Origin: Ceratotherium simum simum
Taxonomy: Eukaryota > Chordata > Mammalia > Perissodactyla > Rhinocerotidae
Assembly: GCF_000283155.1 (NCBI RefSeq)
Contig: NW_004454160.1
Coordinates: forward strand, 1,545,648 to 1,609,647
DNA: 64,000 nt
Reading direction: 5' to 3'
Of the stretch, positions 32,700 through 43,705 are shown one piece after another. Below the pieces are notes generated by a model that saw nothing but the letters and a program-made list of their open reading frames with translations, did not search any database and was not told the origin of the DNA. The translations under genes and the position numbers were made by a program. Within the stretch, counting starts at the first letter, position 1. Every line of letters begins with the position of its first letter.

Positions 32700-33125
32700 G
32701 AGTTGTATCAGTTAGTTTAGGCTAGGTTATGATGCAGTAACAAATTATCCCAATACCCTAACAACAAAAAAAGATTTACTTCTTGTTCATATTGCATGTA
32801 CATCGTGAATTGGCTGCTGCCCTGTTTCATCTTTTTCATTTGTGATTTAGGCTAAAGGAGCAGGCCCTATTTGGAACATGGTGGTGTCATAGCAGGGGAA
32901 AAGAGCAATGGCAGAACCACATGATGACTCTTACCGCTTCTGCTCAGAATTGCTTAGAACTGCTGACAATTGGCACATGTCACATATGCTCACATTCCAT
33001 TGGCCAATGCAAGTCAATTGCCAAGGCAGGTGTCAATGGGGCAAAGATATATATTCCTCCTATAGGTCCCATAGGCAAGGACAGCAAATATTGAACAATA
33101 ATATAAACTACCATAGGAGTCTGTC
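32700..33125 (-). mobile_element. Probable ancient LTR-type repeat, antisense, family uncertain
   Basis: It opens with gttgtatcagttagtttaggctaggttatgatgcagtaacaaattatcccaa, a form typical of the antisense end of old mammalian LTR-type repeats, and later has cacattccattggccaatgcaagtcaattg ... caatggggcaaag. The order matches a repeat I have met many times, but I cannot name the family with certainty. Confidence 0.5.
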
Positions 33126-33254
33126 TTTGCCACCAAAGTCATGAACTTCCTCAGAGCCAGGGCCTTGGCCTTAAATCACCACTGTTTTAAGAGGTTTTTA
33201 GCAAGAAATGGGGAAAGGATGTAAAGCAGAAGAGTTGACACGTATAAATTGTCA

Positions 33255-34060
33255 GATTCTAGTGAATGATTTGATGAGGAGCAGAGGTGGATGGCAAATG
33301 TCAAGGAAAAGACAGGAGTCAAGGATGACTTCCAGGATTCCAGCTTGGGTGACTGATTAATGACCCCAATTAATTAATTGGAGTAGAGCGTATAGAAGGA
33401 GAGGAGGTTAAGAAGAAAGGACTAGTTTGATTTTTGACCCAATGAATATGAGGCATCTTTGGAACATCCATGTAGAAATATGCGGTAGAGAGATGGCTAT
33501 GTGAGTGTGGCTCCTGAGAGAGTACTGAGCTAGAAACAAAGATCTACGATTCAACAGCATATAAGTTGTAATAAATAATAGCTAGTATGATTACATTTAT
33601 TGAGCACTTACTATGTCAGGCACTGTGCAAAGCAATTTAAATACATTTTCTTATTTAATTCTCATAACAGCCCTACAAGCTAGTTGGTGTTATTTATCCT
33701 CATTGTGTAGATAAGTGTATGAAGCCTAAAGAAGCTTAACAAAAACAAACAAAACTTTGCTCATGTCTCACGGCTAGGAGGTTGCAAAAAGACCCAAGTG
33801 CTTTGTCTCCACAACCCATGTTACAACCAATTATGCTCTTAGTTGGAACGATGATAGCGAATGAGAATGTCCAGGCACTATGGGCAGAAAGAGAGGAGCA
33901 GAGCAGTGAGTCAAGGGCAGGACCCTGAGGAATATGAATATTTAATGATCAGGAAGAAGAAGAGCCTGCAAAGAAGTCAGAGAAGGAGCAGGGAGGACGA
34001 GACCAGAAGAGTGCAGTCTCAGGAACCAAATGCATAGAGAGTGACAATTAAAGAGAGTGT
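33255..34060 (-). mobile_element. L2 LINE fragment, antisense, with nested MIR
   Basis: ggagtcaaggatgacttccaggattccagcttgggtgactg is the antisense L2 region that normally reads agtcaaggatgactcccaggtttctggcttgggcaactg. gacccaatgaatatgaggcatctttggaacatccatgtag and, after a MIR insert, gtcaagggcaggaccctgaggaatatg continue upstream in L2. It is worn. Confidence 0.78.
33575..33835 (-). mobile_element. MIR SINE, antisense, nested in L2
   Basis: tagctagtatgattacatttattgagcacttactatgtcaggcactgtgcaaagc, ctcataacagccctacaagc and gctcatgtctcacggctaggagg are antisense MIR. Confidence 0.8.
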
Positions 34061-35129
34061 CTAACTGAGTCAGGGACAGCAGAGTACTGGAAGAGCAGAG
34101 CTGGGAAAGGTCCATTGGTGTTGACAGTTAGGCCTAGTCCCTGACAATATCTTTAACATGGAAGCATCTGTAACCAGTCATATTCCCCACTTGGAACTCC
34201 AGGAATGAGAAATGAACCACAGCTGCCTAGTCACATGCTGACTTTGGAAACACCGACCTGTGGTGGTTCATTCTCTTTGAACTCTGCCTCTGGAGACTGC
34301 CTTGACTTTTTGACCTGTTTGGGTAGTTCTTTGTTTCTGGTATTCTTGGTGACGTGGCTTTTGGACTCTGTTCCTATATGTACTTGTCTGAGGTTCTGGA
34401 CTGTTCTCTCAGCTTAGGAAACCCAGCCTTACACCACATCCCTACCCTTGGTTACTACCTACTCCCATCTTGAGGAAGTGAGGTTGAACACTGTGCCTCA
34501 ATCCACACGGCTGTGTCTCCTGCTAATTTTCTGCAACTCAGCTTCCAGAAGGGAAATGGGGAGTTGTGGTCTCAGACGGTGGCTACTCTTTCTGCTCTGT
34601 AGATGTGGCAAATTACTGACCATGAGGCTGCTGACTTTGAGATTGTAGGTTGCTGGTCAGACCTTGCCAAGCCTTGCAGTGCCTATTGTCAGAGCAGGCT
34701 CTCAGTCTTCAGGTGGCCCTCCCGTTGCCATGCTTTTTAATCCAGCTCCAGCTGTTTATGGAGACACAGATTCATATTTGGGGACAAGAGGACACTTATG
34801 TAAATGGGTCTTCTCATTTCTGCTGGGAAAACAGGACTCTGGACAACTGTCCAACTATAGCTCAGAAGCCCACACTGTTGGCACCACTGGGAATTTATCA
34901 CAGCCATAACTGACTGGCAAGAGCCCTTGATGTCCGTGGAGTAGCCAACTACAACATTAGAGTGGGTAGGTATCTAGACCTGCCTCACTCCCAGTGACTT
35001 GAACTGAGTGAGCCAGTATTATAAGGCCCCTCTAAGGTGAGGGCACCAGAATCCTCTAGCATCTCTGCTCTTTGTATTCAGTTGGAGGTTGCACGTATCC
35101 ATCACCCTTCCATGACCACACCCCCTGCA
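34061..35129. other. Unassigned non-coding DNA
   Basis: About 1.1 kb in which I recognise neither a repeat nor a gene. The minus-to-plus open frames (34205-34417, 34448-34648, 34650-34913) are short, each in a different register. A worn element of unknown type is possible. Confidence 0.35.
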
Positions 35130-35320
35130 AGGATTACCAGATTTATTAAATAAAAATACAGGACACCTGGTTAAATTTGAATTTCAGATGAACAACAAAT
35201 ACTTTTTTAGGATAAGTGTGTGCCATACAACATTTGGGATACACTTATATTAAGAAATTATTCATTGTTTAGCTGAAATTCAAGTTTAACCAGGTGTCCT
35301 GTATTTTACCTGGTAACCCT
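35130..35320. mobile_element. Palindromic non-autonomous DNA transposon (MITE-like), full length
   Basis: The left end reads aggattaccag and the right end ctggtaaccct, near-perfect inverted termini. Inside, acaggacacctggttaaatt at 35157 is mirrored by aagtttaaccaggtgtcctg at 35282, and the pairing continues almost to the centre, apart from a gap of about 13 bases in the right arm. The whole unit is one hairpin-forming element of 191 bases of a known ancient mammalian type, but the family name is uncertain to me. Confidence 0.75.
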
Positions 35321-36077
35321 ATGGGTACCACAACCCGCATAACCTGAGACTCAGTAGGAATTCATAGGCCTTGGGACCCATTTGGCCTCCACTTGTCCCA
35401 AGAAGGGATTAGGGTACTATGTGAAGAAGAAAAGCAGAGAACCAGGCCTCTGCTAGGACTAGTGGGGTCCTGATCCTGTCCAGTCCCCTCATGCTCTTGG
35501 GCCAGCTCTGGGGGTCCATGAAATTAGACCTTCTGAGTGCCTATAACCTTGTTTGCCTTCCATCAGCTGCACTGGGAAGGTAAAGAGTGAAAGATGACTT
35601 TCTAGAAGTGTCTAGACAGTTTGTAGAGACCATGGTGCCCCTTGACCTGTGGCAGCACCAAATGATCAGTATCCTGCATGATTTTCTAGGAAATAGTTTT
35701 TGCACTTTGTGCATAATGTCCTAACATACCCTTGAACACCTGCATGCATACCCTGCCCAACTATGCTTCATATAATCCTCTAGTCCACACTCCCAGGTTA
35801 CCTGAAGCATCAGCACCTCCAAAATAGCCTCTGGATGACTCCAGTTCACTGTAGCCAGGTGTCTATGATTCTGGAGTGAGAGACCCCCTGGTCACTTGAG
35901 GACACCTAGACATTCCAAAATATGCTTGATAGCATTTTGTTCTTTTCTGTGCATCTGACCTGGTAATGACCTCCTAAAAAAGAGAAGGAAGTTGACCTGA
36001 TGTGCTGAGCTTGATGCTATTTTTCAGGCAACTCAAGACTCCCTTCACCTCTGCTCCATCATAGCACCAGCAGGCAC
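35321..36077. other. Unassigned non-coding DNA
   Basis: No repeat or gene recognised. Confidence 0.4.
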
Positions 36078-36310
36078 TTACACGTGCCAGTTACTCTTCT
36101 AAGGACTTTATTTATATTAACAATTTAGTGCTCGTAACAACCCTATAAGATATGTACTGTTATGATTGCTGTTTTACAGATGAAGAAACTGAAACAGAGA
36201 GATAAAGTAATTCCTCCAATGTCATGCAGGTAAAAAAAAAGTTGCTAAGAACTAAAAGCTGAGATTTGAATGTGGGCAATCCAGCTCCAGAGTCTGTCCT
36301 CTTAACTCGT
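36078..36310 (-). mobile_element. MIR SINE, antisense, nearly full length
   Basis: acgtgccagttactcttctaagg, gttttacagatgaagaaactgaaacagagagataaagtaattcc, gagatttgaatgtgggcaatccagctccagagtctg are in reverse-complement MIR order. Confidence 0.85.
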
Positions 36311-37644
36311 GTGGCAACTCAAGGCAGCCTGGACCCAGCTTGGTTCAACCTTATGTAGGGACTGGTGCTGCCAACACTGTTGATGGGGGTAATAGGCTAT
36401 CTTGACTGAGGAGGAGCCCTATGCTATCTTATATTATCCCCATTTTGGAAGAAGAATGGCTTGCTGTCAAGATGTCTTCAAGGCCTAGAGGGTCTAATGT
36501 GTGATACTGAGCTCAGTCCACAGTAGCCTGGAGCAACCAGTACAAACCTGGAAGCTCAGTTCATGCTACGCAGGGTGGCTCGCCTTATCTTACATGCCTC
36601 TGGTGCCTCATCAGCTTCACACCCAGCAACAGAAGCACAGAGCAGATGGTCTATGTTGTAAGCCTGAGTACAAGGGCCAGTGGAGAGACTCAAACTTGGA
36701 AGACTCTGGCTTGAGTATTTCACAGTCATTCAGCCCAAATTATCTTTCAGACATCTACATGTGGTCCTAATTCAGATCCAGGGCATCTTGGGAGCAACTC
36801 AGAGAGGTGTAAACTACTAGGAAGGCCTCCATATGAGTAAAGTGGTGCACATCCTGCAGGGAGGCCTGAATGCAGCATCAGCTCAGCCACCTATCTGTTC
36901 TCTTATGAAAACAATCTGTGGCCCTGTCTGACATGATGTGTTCTGGTACACTACCACAACCACCTGGACCTCAGGCAAGGGTAACCTGGGCTTCCTGAAG
37001 AGCAGCTGTGACTCCTTCTGATCCTCACACGCCTCCAGGACTCCATCTATGGGACCTCCATCTCTGGTCTGCCCCTCTTGTCCAGTTATGACTGTCCTAG
37101 TAGTGACAGCTTCATAAAGATGGCTTGCTTCTCTCCATGCATTGCTCCTCCATCCACTCTAGCCACTTGTATCCTGGGTAAAAGAGAGTTTCTACTCCCA
37201 TGGTCTGTCAAAGCACTGCTTTCCAACCAGAGCCCTTGAGCTTATCAAGTCCACATCTACCTGCCTGCCACCCCTAGACAGGTGACAAGAGTAGTGCCTA
37301 AGGAATACCTGCATTCTTCTACCTCCCACACACAACTGACTGCTCTGGCTAATGTCACTGCCACAGACTTTGCTTTCAGAATTTTTTATTTCCCTCTGTC
37401 TAGAACTGCTGTTCTGTGCAACAATAGTTTTCAGCCATACCACTTTCTTGCACCCCTTCTTCCTAGCACTATTGATACTCCTGCAGCTAGAGAGTACCTG
37501 GGAAGATACACACCGACTTGAAGGAACCTTGGTAAGTATGCCAAGTTCTGGCTGGCAGCAGCCTTCAGCGAGAAGATTTGAGTACAAGATGCCATCTAAT
37601 TCTCCCCTAACACATTCATTCTACCTACCTTATGTGAAGGCTAG
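36311..37644. other. Unassigned non-coding DNA, 1.3 kb
   Basis: I recognise no repeat and no gene. Three overlapping open frames near 37192-37693 lie on both strands, and none has a recognisable motif. Old, unidentified repeat sequence or unique DNA are both possible. Confidence 0.35.
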
Positions 37645-37905
37645 AGGATTGCTGATAATAATAATACCAGCAACAACAGTTATCATTTATTGAGCACTTA
37701 CTATGGGCCAGATACTGTGCTAAATGCTTTGTACATACTTTCTCACTTAATTCTCACAGCAATTTGATGATGAGGATACTATTTTACTTCCAATTTATAG
37801 CTGAGAAAACTGACTTGCCAAAAATCATGTAGTGAGTAAGTGGTAGAGCCAAATTTCAAACCCCAGTTAATTTAAATCCTGGGCATTCAGCCACTCTACT
37901 GCCAT
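37645..37905 (-). mobile_element. MIR SINE, antisense, full length
   Basis: ttatcatttattgagcacttactatgggccagatactgtgctaaatgctttgtacat, ttaattctcacagcaatttg, gtagtgagtaagtggtagagccaaatttcaaaccccag are textbook antisense MIR. Confidence 0.9.
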
Positions 37906-38164
37906 TGTCCTATATCAGCTGACTTCCTCCATGACCAATCTCCCAGCTTCTTCTGTTCTTTTCTTGTCTCCTAATTCTCCAGCCATTACCCCAATGATGA
38001 GGGGGGATAAACATGAACTGTATTCTCAACAGGGAGTAGACTCATTGTAACACCATGACTGATCTCACCAACTGGACCATGGGACAGAGTGAGGGCACAA
38101 GGAATTGTTTTAACTTGGCCCTTTGAAACAGAGATCCTACCCAAAGTAATGAGGAGCTTGTTAT

Positions 38165-38250
38165 AACTACTTTACTGTGTCATTCACTGATGGATCCCAA
38201 ACACCTAGAACCATGCCTACTTCATAGTAGGTGCCCAACATACATTAGCA
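38165..38250 (+). mobile_element. L2 3' tail, sense
   Basis: tgatggatcccaaacacctagaaccatgcctacttcatagtaggtgcccaacata matches the L2 tail (tatccccagcgcctagcacagtgcctggcacatagtaggcgctcaat). Confidence 0.65.
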
Positions 38251-38342
38251 AGGCACTCCAGGTTGTTAGGGGTGGTCCGATGAAGAACACAGGGCCTTAG
38301 TAAATCTGGATGGCAGGAAAGTGGCTTTTAGTAGAGCCAGGT

Positions 38343-38870
38343 GATAGGATCTTTGTAACAGTGGTGCACCATTTCTCAGTTACTCTTTGCAGGTTTGCTT
38401 CCTTCTATCCTATTCCAACTAACATTCTGTTTACTCTTCATATATTTTTTTCTACTACATAATTGCTGCTTATTCATAAATACTGCTTTCTTATCATACA
38501 GTTCTGCTTCCTCATAGATTTGGTTTGTATGACCCTCCATGGCTCCTACTCCATTATATGGCATCTTTTCAACTTCAGTTTCCATGGCTAACTGCCTCAT
38601 TATCTCCATGTTTCCAAATTCAAATCCCAGAAGGAGAGAATCTGATTGACTAAATTCATCTTTGCCATTCAAGCCCTGGTTTTTGGAGGGTCCAATCCCT
38701 GGTCCAATCAGGAGCCATCCCTGGGTAAAGAACAACCCAGCTCTGCTTCTCAGAGCAGGGGGCTGTGGGTGGGGCAGTTTCATCTCGAAGAGGAAGTTGG
38801 GTGTGGCAGGCACTTTGTTGACATATCCAGTATAGGAGTGCTCCTGGGAGCCCATCTCTCATCTCTGAAA
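38343..38870 (-). mobile_element. Probable old dispersed repeat with a 159-codon open frame
   Basis: The segments gcttcctcatagatttggtttgtatgaccctccatggctcct, ttcaacttcagtttccatggcta and gagagaatctgattgactaaattc ... tccaatccctggtccaatcagg strongly resemble a common mammalian dispersed repeat, read on the plus strand, whose family name I cannot fix. The minus strand is open for 159 codons (38376-38855), but the product has no recognisable domain and lies wholly within the repeat-like sequence. Confidence 0.4.
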
Positions 38871-39284
38871 AGTGACTTTGTAGGTTAGGACCTTTCATCA
38901 GGCATTCTCAGGAAAGCTTAGCCAAATGCAGCTGGTACCTCGCTGAGTTTGGAATTCCTCTTGGTCTGCCATCTCCTTACACTCTTCCTTCTGGGACTAC
39001 CTTGGTTTGTCAGCTTATTACCTGTTTGGAGTTGGCTTGTTTCTGGACTCTCTCTTCTACTTAGGTGAGTTGGCTTCTAACTAGACTGCTTGACTCTTGG
39101 ACAAGGTGAGTGTTTGGATTCAACTTTGGTGCTGGATCATGCTTTTAGCTTGGATGAAATGGCCTTGCTTTTTGCTCCCTCGCCCCCTCCCTTCTACTCA
39201 AATTCACTCTGCTCCAAGTTATCATTTACCTGAGGGTGCCTTCCCTTCCCAGCCCACCAACATATTCCTGAGGGAATGACATTA
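38871..39284. other. Unassigned non-coding DNA
   Basis: No repeat or gene recognised. Confidence 0.35.
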
Positions 39285-39425
39285 AGAAATAGTTGGTGGC
39301 TTCAGTGAGAGCAATTTCAGAGGAATGGTTGGGGCAGAAACCAGATAGAAGCAAGTTGAGGAAGTGGAAATAATGGGTATAAGACTACTCTCTGAGAAGT
39401 TTAGGTGAAAAGGAGGGGAAGAAAA
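39285..39425 (-). mobile_element. L2 LINE internal fragment, antisense
   Basis: ggtggcttcagtgagagcaatttcagaggaatggttggggcagaaaccagatagaagcaagttgagg ... ctctgagaagtttaggtgaaaaggagggg corresponds to the antisense of an upstream part of L2 (reverse-transcriptase region). Confidence 0.75.
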
Positions 39426-40489
39426 CAGCTCTGTGTCAAGAGTTGTTTTTTTATTTTAAGAATTCGCTTCTGATTATATAATACATAAATTTGTAAAGCA
39501 TTTTGAAAAAATTACAAAGAATAAATTTATAATTCCCCATAATTCAACTACCTACATAATTATGATATTAATTTTTGAGCAGCTGCTAAATAGAATTATG
39601 CTAGTCACTTTATAAATAGTGTTTCTATTTACTGTGTAATACAAAGTCCCAGCTGGGCCAGAATTAAGACAGATATGTCTGTGATGCAGCGTAAGACAAT
39701 ATCCCTTCCTCTCAAGCAATGATTGGCATCCATTGATTTACAGGGGGCTCAGAAGTTTGCTAGGGGAAAAACTCAAATCCTGGCTTCAGTAGGGTTTTAG
39801 TCATGCATAGACATGTCTAGGGGGAGTTCCAACCAGAGGTAGGCAGATTGCTGCAGGTTTGGGGCCCCCAGGGAGAGCACAGTCTGTTGGGGAAGGATGC
39901 AGTGATAAGGCTGGGCTCTAGTCCTGGAAGGCCATGGCCAGTCTGGCTGTCATGGGGCAGGGCCTAACTCAGCTTCCCTGTTTGTGTCTTCCCAGAATAA
40001 AACAAAGAAGGGTTCCGTGTCATGGAAAGAGCCATTTTGTGAAACTCTGTCATGCCCTAGGGCCTATTACCTGGTGGGTAACTATAGCATCCAGGAAGAG
40101 AGTTTTTACTTTCTCACTTTGAAAGAGGATGCTGACAGGCATCACGGGGGCTATCCCAGCCCTAAATTTCCACAAAACTAGCCCCATGGGCCAGCTGGGG
40201 TGGCAGAACAAGTTTTCACCCAATTCGCACCAAGGTAATGGTATAACACTTTATCTTGGGCACTAATGCTGAAAAAATGGACTCTCTCACTTCCTGTTTT
40301 TCAAAAGCATCGTTCACTAGGGGAACAATGCAGGGCTCCAGAGGAGGCAGTGGTGTGGGCTTGTAGCTCACTGCGCTGCTGTCAGAGCCAGCATCGTGGC
40401 GTCCAGTTAAGCTAACTGTAACAACAGATGATGACTGATTCAAGAACATGGGTAAGATCTACCCACTAAAACTCACCTGGTATCTTTAC
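39426..40489. other. Unassigned non-coding DNA
   Basis: The first 200 bases are A+T-rich. Two short open frames (39984-40181 plus, 40216-40449 minus) look mildly coding-like, the first next to a pyrimidine tract ending ttcccag at 39995, but I recognise no product and no exon chain. Confidence 0.35.
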
Positions 40490-40775
40490 ACAAACAACAG
40501 CTTCTCACTGAGACCACTCTGTATAAAACTGAACACCCCCTTACCACCCACCCCCTGTACCAGCCACCCCAACTTTCTCTCCATAGCACTTATCTCCATT
40601 TCACATACTGTAATTTTTCTTATTTTGTCTTCTTTTTAAAAAAATTATCTCTTTTCCTACCCTAGAATGTAAACTCCATGAAAGTAGTGTCCAAGTCTCT
40701 GTTTACTGCTTTGTCCTCAGAGCCTGGATCAGTGACTGACACAGACTATGCAATAAATATTCATTGAGTTCATCC
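40490..40775 (+). mobile_element. L2 LINE 3' end, sense
   Basis: ctttctctccatagcacttatctccatttcacatactg, ctagaatgtaaactccatgaaagtagtgtccaagtc and cagagcctggatcagtgactgacacagactatgcaataaatattcattgag are the L2 3' end. Confidence 0.8.
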
Positions 40776-40864
40776 ATTTTGTGGGTTTCCCAAAAATTTT
40801 GGGGGGAGGATGAGAACTATTAAGATTTTTAATTAGCATCTGGATTTATAGCCTGGGGGAACCT

Positions 40865-41010
40865 AGAATATTTGCTTACATTTATAATAACCCTATAGGG
40901 TATGTACTATAATATACCTATTTTACAGATGAGGAAACTGGGATTAGAGTGAAAGCAACTTGCCCCAGGTCCCATAGATAATAAGGGCCAGGGCTAGTGT
41001 AAACCAGCAG
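40865..41010 (-). mobile_element. MIR SINE fragment, antisense
   Basis: ttataataaccctatagggtatgtac, ttttacagatgaggaaactgggattagagtgaaagcaacttgccccaggtcccatag are antisense MIR. Confidence 0.82.
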
Positions 41011-41014
41011 AGCA

Positions 41015-41240
41015 AGTAAGAAGATCATGGAGGAGGTGTTGCTATAGCTCAGGCAAGAGCTAATGCAAGCCTTCACCTATGTGGTAGAAATGGGAACAGA
41101 AAAAAAGAGGTGGAAAGGAAAGAAACTGTGAAGATTGATTAGAAACATGGGAGACAGAATTCAATACACTACCAGAAGTAGCCCATAAAATCAAATGAGG
41201 AAAGGAGGATTCTTCTAAGAAGGAGGTAACTTCAATCTCT
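41015..41240 (-). mobile_element. L2 LINE internal fragment, antisense
   Basis: gaggtgttgctatagctcaggcaagagctaatgcaagccttcacctatgtggtagaaatggg fits the antisense L2 segment gaggctgttgcaatagtccaggcgagagatgatgaaggcc. Confidence 0.72.
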
Positions 41241-41258
41241 TTCAGAAAAAAAAGATTA

Positions 41259-41475
41259 GGGGCTGGCCCAGTGGCCTAGTGGTTAAGATCAGCACACTCC
41301 ACTTCAGCGGCCCAGGTTCAGTTCCCCAGCGTGGACTTACACCACTCATCAGCGGTCATGGCGGCAACCCACATACAAAATAGAGGAAGATCGGCACAGA
41401 TGTTAGCTCAGGGTGAATTTTCCTCAGCAAAAAAATAAATAAATAAAAATACGTTAAAAAAAAAAAAGAAAGAAA
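41259..41475 (+). mobile_element. ERE SINE, sense, older copy
   Basis: The head ggggctggcccagtggcctagtggttaag, aggttcagttccccagcg (a decayed B box), the body catacaaaatagaggaagatcggcacagatgttagctcaggg and an A-rich tail with aaat and gaaa units. Few CpGs remain. The flanks aagatta and aagattg are a possible worn target-site duplication. Confidence 0.9.
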
Positions 41476-42087
41476 GAAGATTGGCTAATTGAAAAACAAG
41501 AAGGAAACAGACCACGTAAATTCAAGTCCTTGCAGCTTTGAGCAAATCTATGGTAAAATTATATTAATGTGGATTTCATATTTGGATTTTAACCGCAAAA
41601 CAGTTGAGAGTAAAATACATTATGGCAAAAAGAGTCAAAGTTGAGTCATAACATGGAGAAGATTCTGGCAATACTGTCAGGAATGAGTCAGGAAGCAGTG
41701 CAAAGCCTTGGGGAGAGGGGATTCTCAACATTAGGACTCAGGGTTGTTAATCATGAGGTTCCTGGGCAAGATAAGAGACCCTTGAAACAGGCCTTGGCTT
41801 AGGGAAAAGGGACTGTAGCACCCAGGTAAGAAGGTCAGGCCACTTCTGCCTTCCCCCTCACCTCTGGCCCATCAGCTGGGGTTGCAGAGTATGCTCTGAT
41901 GTTCCCAGGGGTTTGAGAAGGGGAACTAGGGGCAGATGTCTGGAGCACAAGGGCCGGCCCGGCTAGGGGGGTCAGCCTTGCGTGGTGAGAGGCAGGTGGG
42001 GAAACTGAAGATTGATGCATACAAGAAGACTCAGGAGGGTAGATCCATCCCAAGTCACATTGGGTCCTGGCAATGGGGGCGGCAGCC
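41476..42087. other. Unassigned non-coding DNA
   Basis: No repeat or gene recognised. Confidence 0.4.
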
Positions 42088-42200
42088 TATTTGTCATTCA
42101 ATCAATATTTACTGAGTGTTCTTTATATGCCAGGCACTGTGCCAGGCATGGGGCTAGGCGCTGGGAATTGAGCTATGAAAAAAGTATTTCCTGATTTCTT
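42088..42200 (-). mobile_element. L2 3' tail, antisense
   Basis: gtcattcaatcaatatttactgagtgttctttatatgccaggcactgtgccaggcatggggctaggcgctggg is a well-preserved antisense L2 tail. Confidence 0.85.
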
Positions 42201-43439
42201 CCCTCTCTTCTGGAGAAAGAATTGGAATGACATCTGGCTCTCATTGGCACAAGGATTGGGCAGGGCTGCATCTGCAAGAGGCAGACAGCAGCTTGGGCAG
42301 AGGGGTCAGGCTGGGGACAGCATGGCCTGGCTGATACAATACTTACATTGTATCCAGGATTTGTGTTTGCTTTCTATGCTCAACTTGGTGTTGTTTATTT
42401 GTATTTGATAAGCAAATGAACTGCTTTATGTTTTCTTATAAGTAATTTCTAGATATACAGTTATGACATTTTTGGGAAGGCTTTTGATTTTCAGTCCTAA
42501 AAGTAACAGTGTGTCTAAATTGCTGGGCTTGACAATCACCTAAAATGAGTGTATTTCAAATCACTCAGTAGAAGCAGCGGCAAATAGGGGAAAGAGCCTG
42601 ACCCATCACCCCTTTGTCACGTGGCCAAACCATGAATCACAGTGGGGAAGCCACAGGAGAGTGTGAGGGTTTTAAATGACTACAAGAGTAGAGGTGAGTG
42701 CACAGATAATCTGGAGAGAAGATCCCACCCATAACCCTTTAAGACACAACATTTGGTACCACTGAACTCATAACGGCAGCGTGGCAATGAGCTTCCTGAC
42801 TTAGGGTGTGTGCCCCGTTTCACTCAGCTGCAAGTAGGCCTGCAAGATCACCCCTGTTGTCCCAAGTGAGAGTATTCCTCTGAAGTGCTGGAAGGGAATT
42901 GGTGGAATCAACAAGCCTAGGCCCTTGCTTCATTAAATAGAATGGAGATGAATACACAAACAATTATTTGCCATTGTGGAATGTGTTTTCCCTAGTAACA
43001 ATGTTGTACATGATTGTAAGATTTCTATAGTAGTCTATTTAACTCAAATAGACTCTTCAAATTCGATTTGACTCCTATACAGCATCTAGCCCAGTGTCTT
43101 ACTATAATTGGAACTCAAATTATATTAATTGAAAAAAAATGGTACACCAGTAGGAAAAGGGGAAAAGAACAGGAGAATAAACAAGAGGAGGAGCCAAAAT
43201 GAAAGTTCACGTTTAAACCACATTTAATTTTGGCTGTGTGATTATAGGTATGGGTTCTAGTTAAAAGATTTCAATCTCTGCTTTAATGTAAGCAACGTGA
43301 TTCCAGAAGACAGAAGATTTTAGGAGCCACTTTTAGAAGTGTCTAGATCTGTGGTCTGTATTATTTTAGTCTCAGTCCTATACCCCATTAAAAATTTAGG
43401 CCATTCATGGCCACAAAGAATTGTAAAGCAGAATCAATC
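42201..43439. other. Unassigned non-coding DNA
   Basis: No confidently named repeat or gene. A short stretch near 43080-43130 (agcatctagcccagtgtctta) resembles a worn L2 tail. Confidence 0.4.
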
Positions 43440-43705
43440 AGTGTAATTCAATCTTTACATTTATTAAGTGCCTTCTCTATGTCAGGCACTTTTCTAATCA
43501 TTTTACATATATTAACTCATTCAGACCTCATAAAACTCTATGAAATAGGTATCATTATTGTTCCATTTTACAGATGAGGAAATTGAGGCACGGAGAGTAA
43601 GTAACTTGTCCAAGGTCTCACAGCTAGTGAGTGACAGAGTCAGGAGTCATGCCCAGACAGTCTGACTCCAGAGGCCACACTTGCAGCCACCATGCTGCAT
43701 TGGCT
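43440..43705 (-). mobile_element. MIR SINE, antisense, full length
   Basis: tttacatttattaagtgccttctctatgtcaggcacttttctaatc, ttccattttacagatgaggaaattgaggcacggagagtaagtaacttgtccaaggtctcacagctagtgagtgacagagtcagg. One of the best-preserved MIRs in the window. Confidence 0.92.

Noticed and set aside
34650..34913. Frame with two Asn-X-Ser/Thr sites, considered as a relic of a retroviral envelope
   Set aside because: No LTR pair, primer-binding site, polymerase motif or other retroviral landmark was found nearby. Two such sites occur often by chance.
39984..40449. Two coding-like frames beside a splice-acceptor-like tract (ends ttcccag) and a donor-like gtaag
   Set aside because: Neither product is recognised, the frames are on opposite strands, and the splice-like motifs are no stronger than expected by chance.
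41951..41975. gggccggcccggctaggggg, resembling an ERE head
   Set aside because: The similarity stops after about 15 bases. No A box continuation, body, tail or target-site duplication follows.
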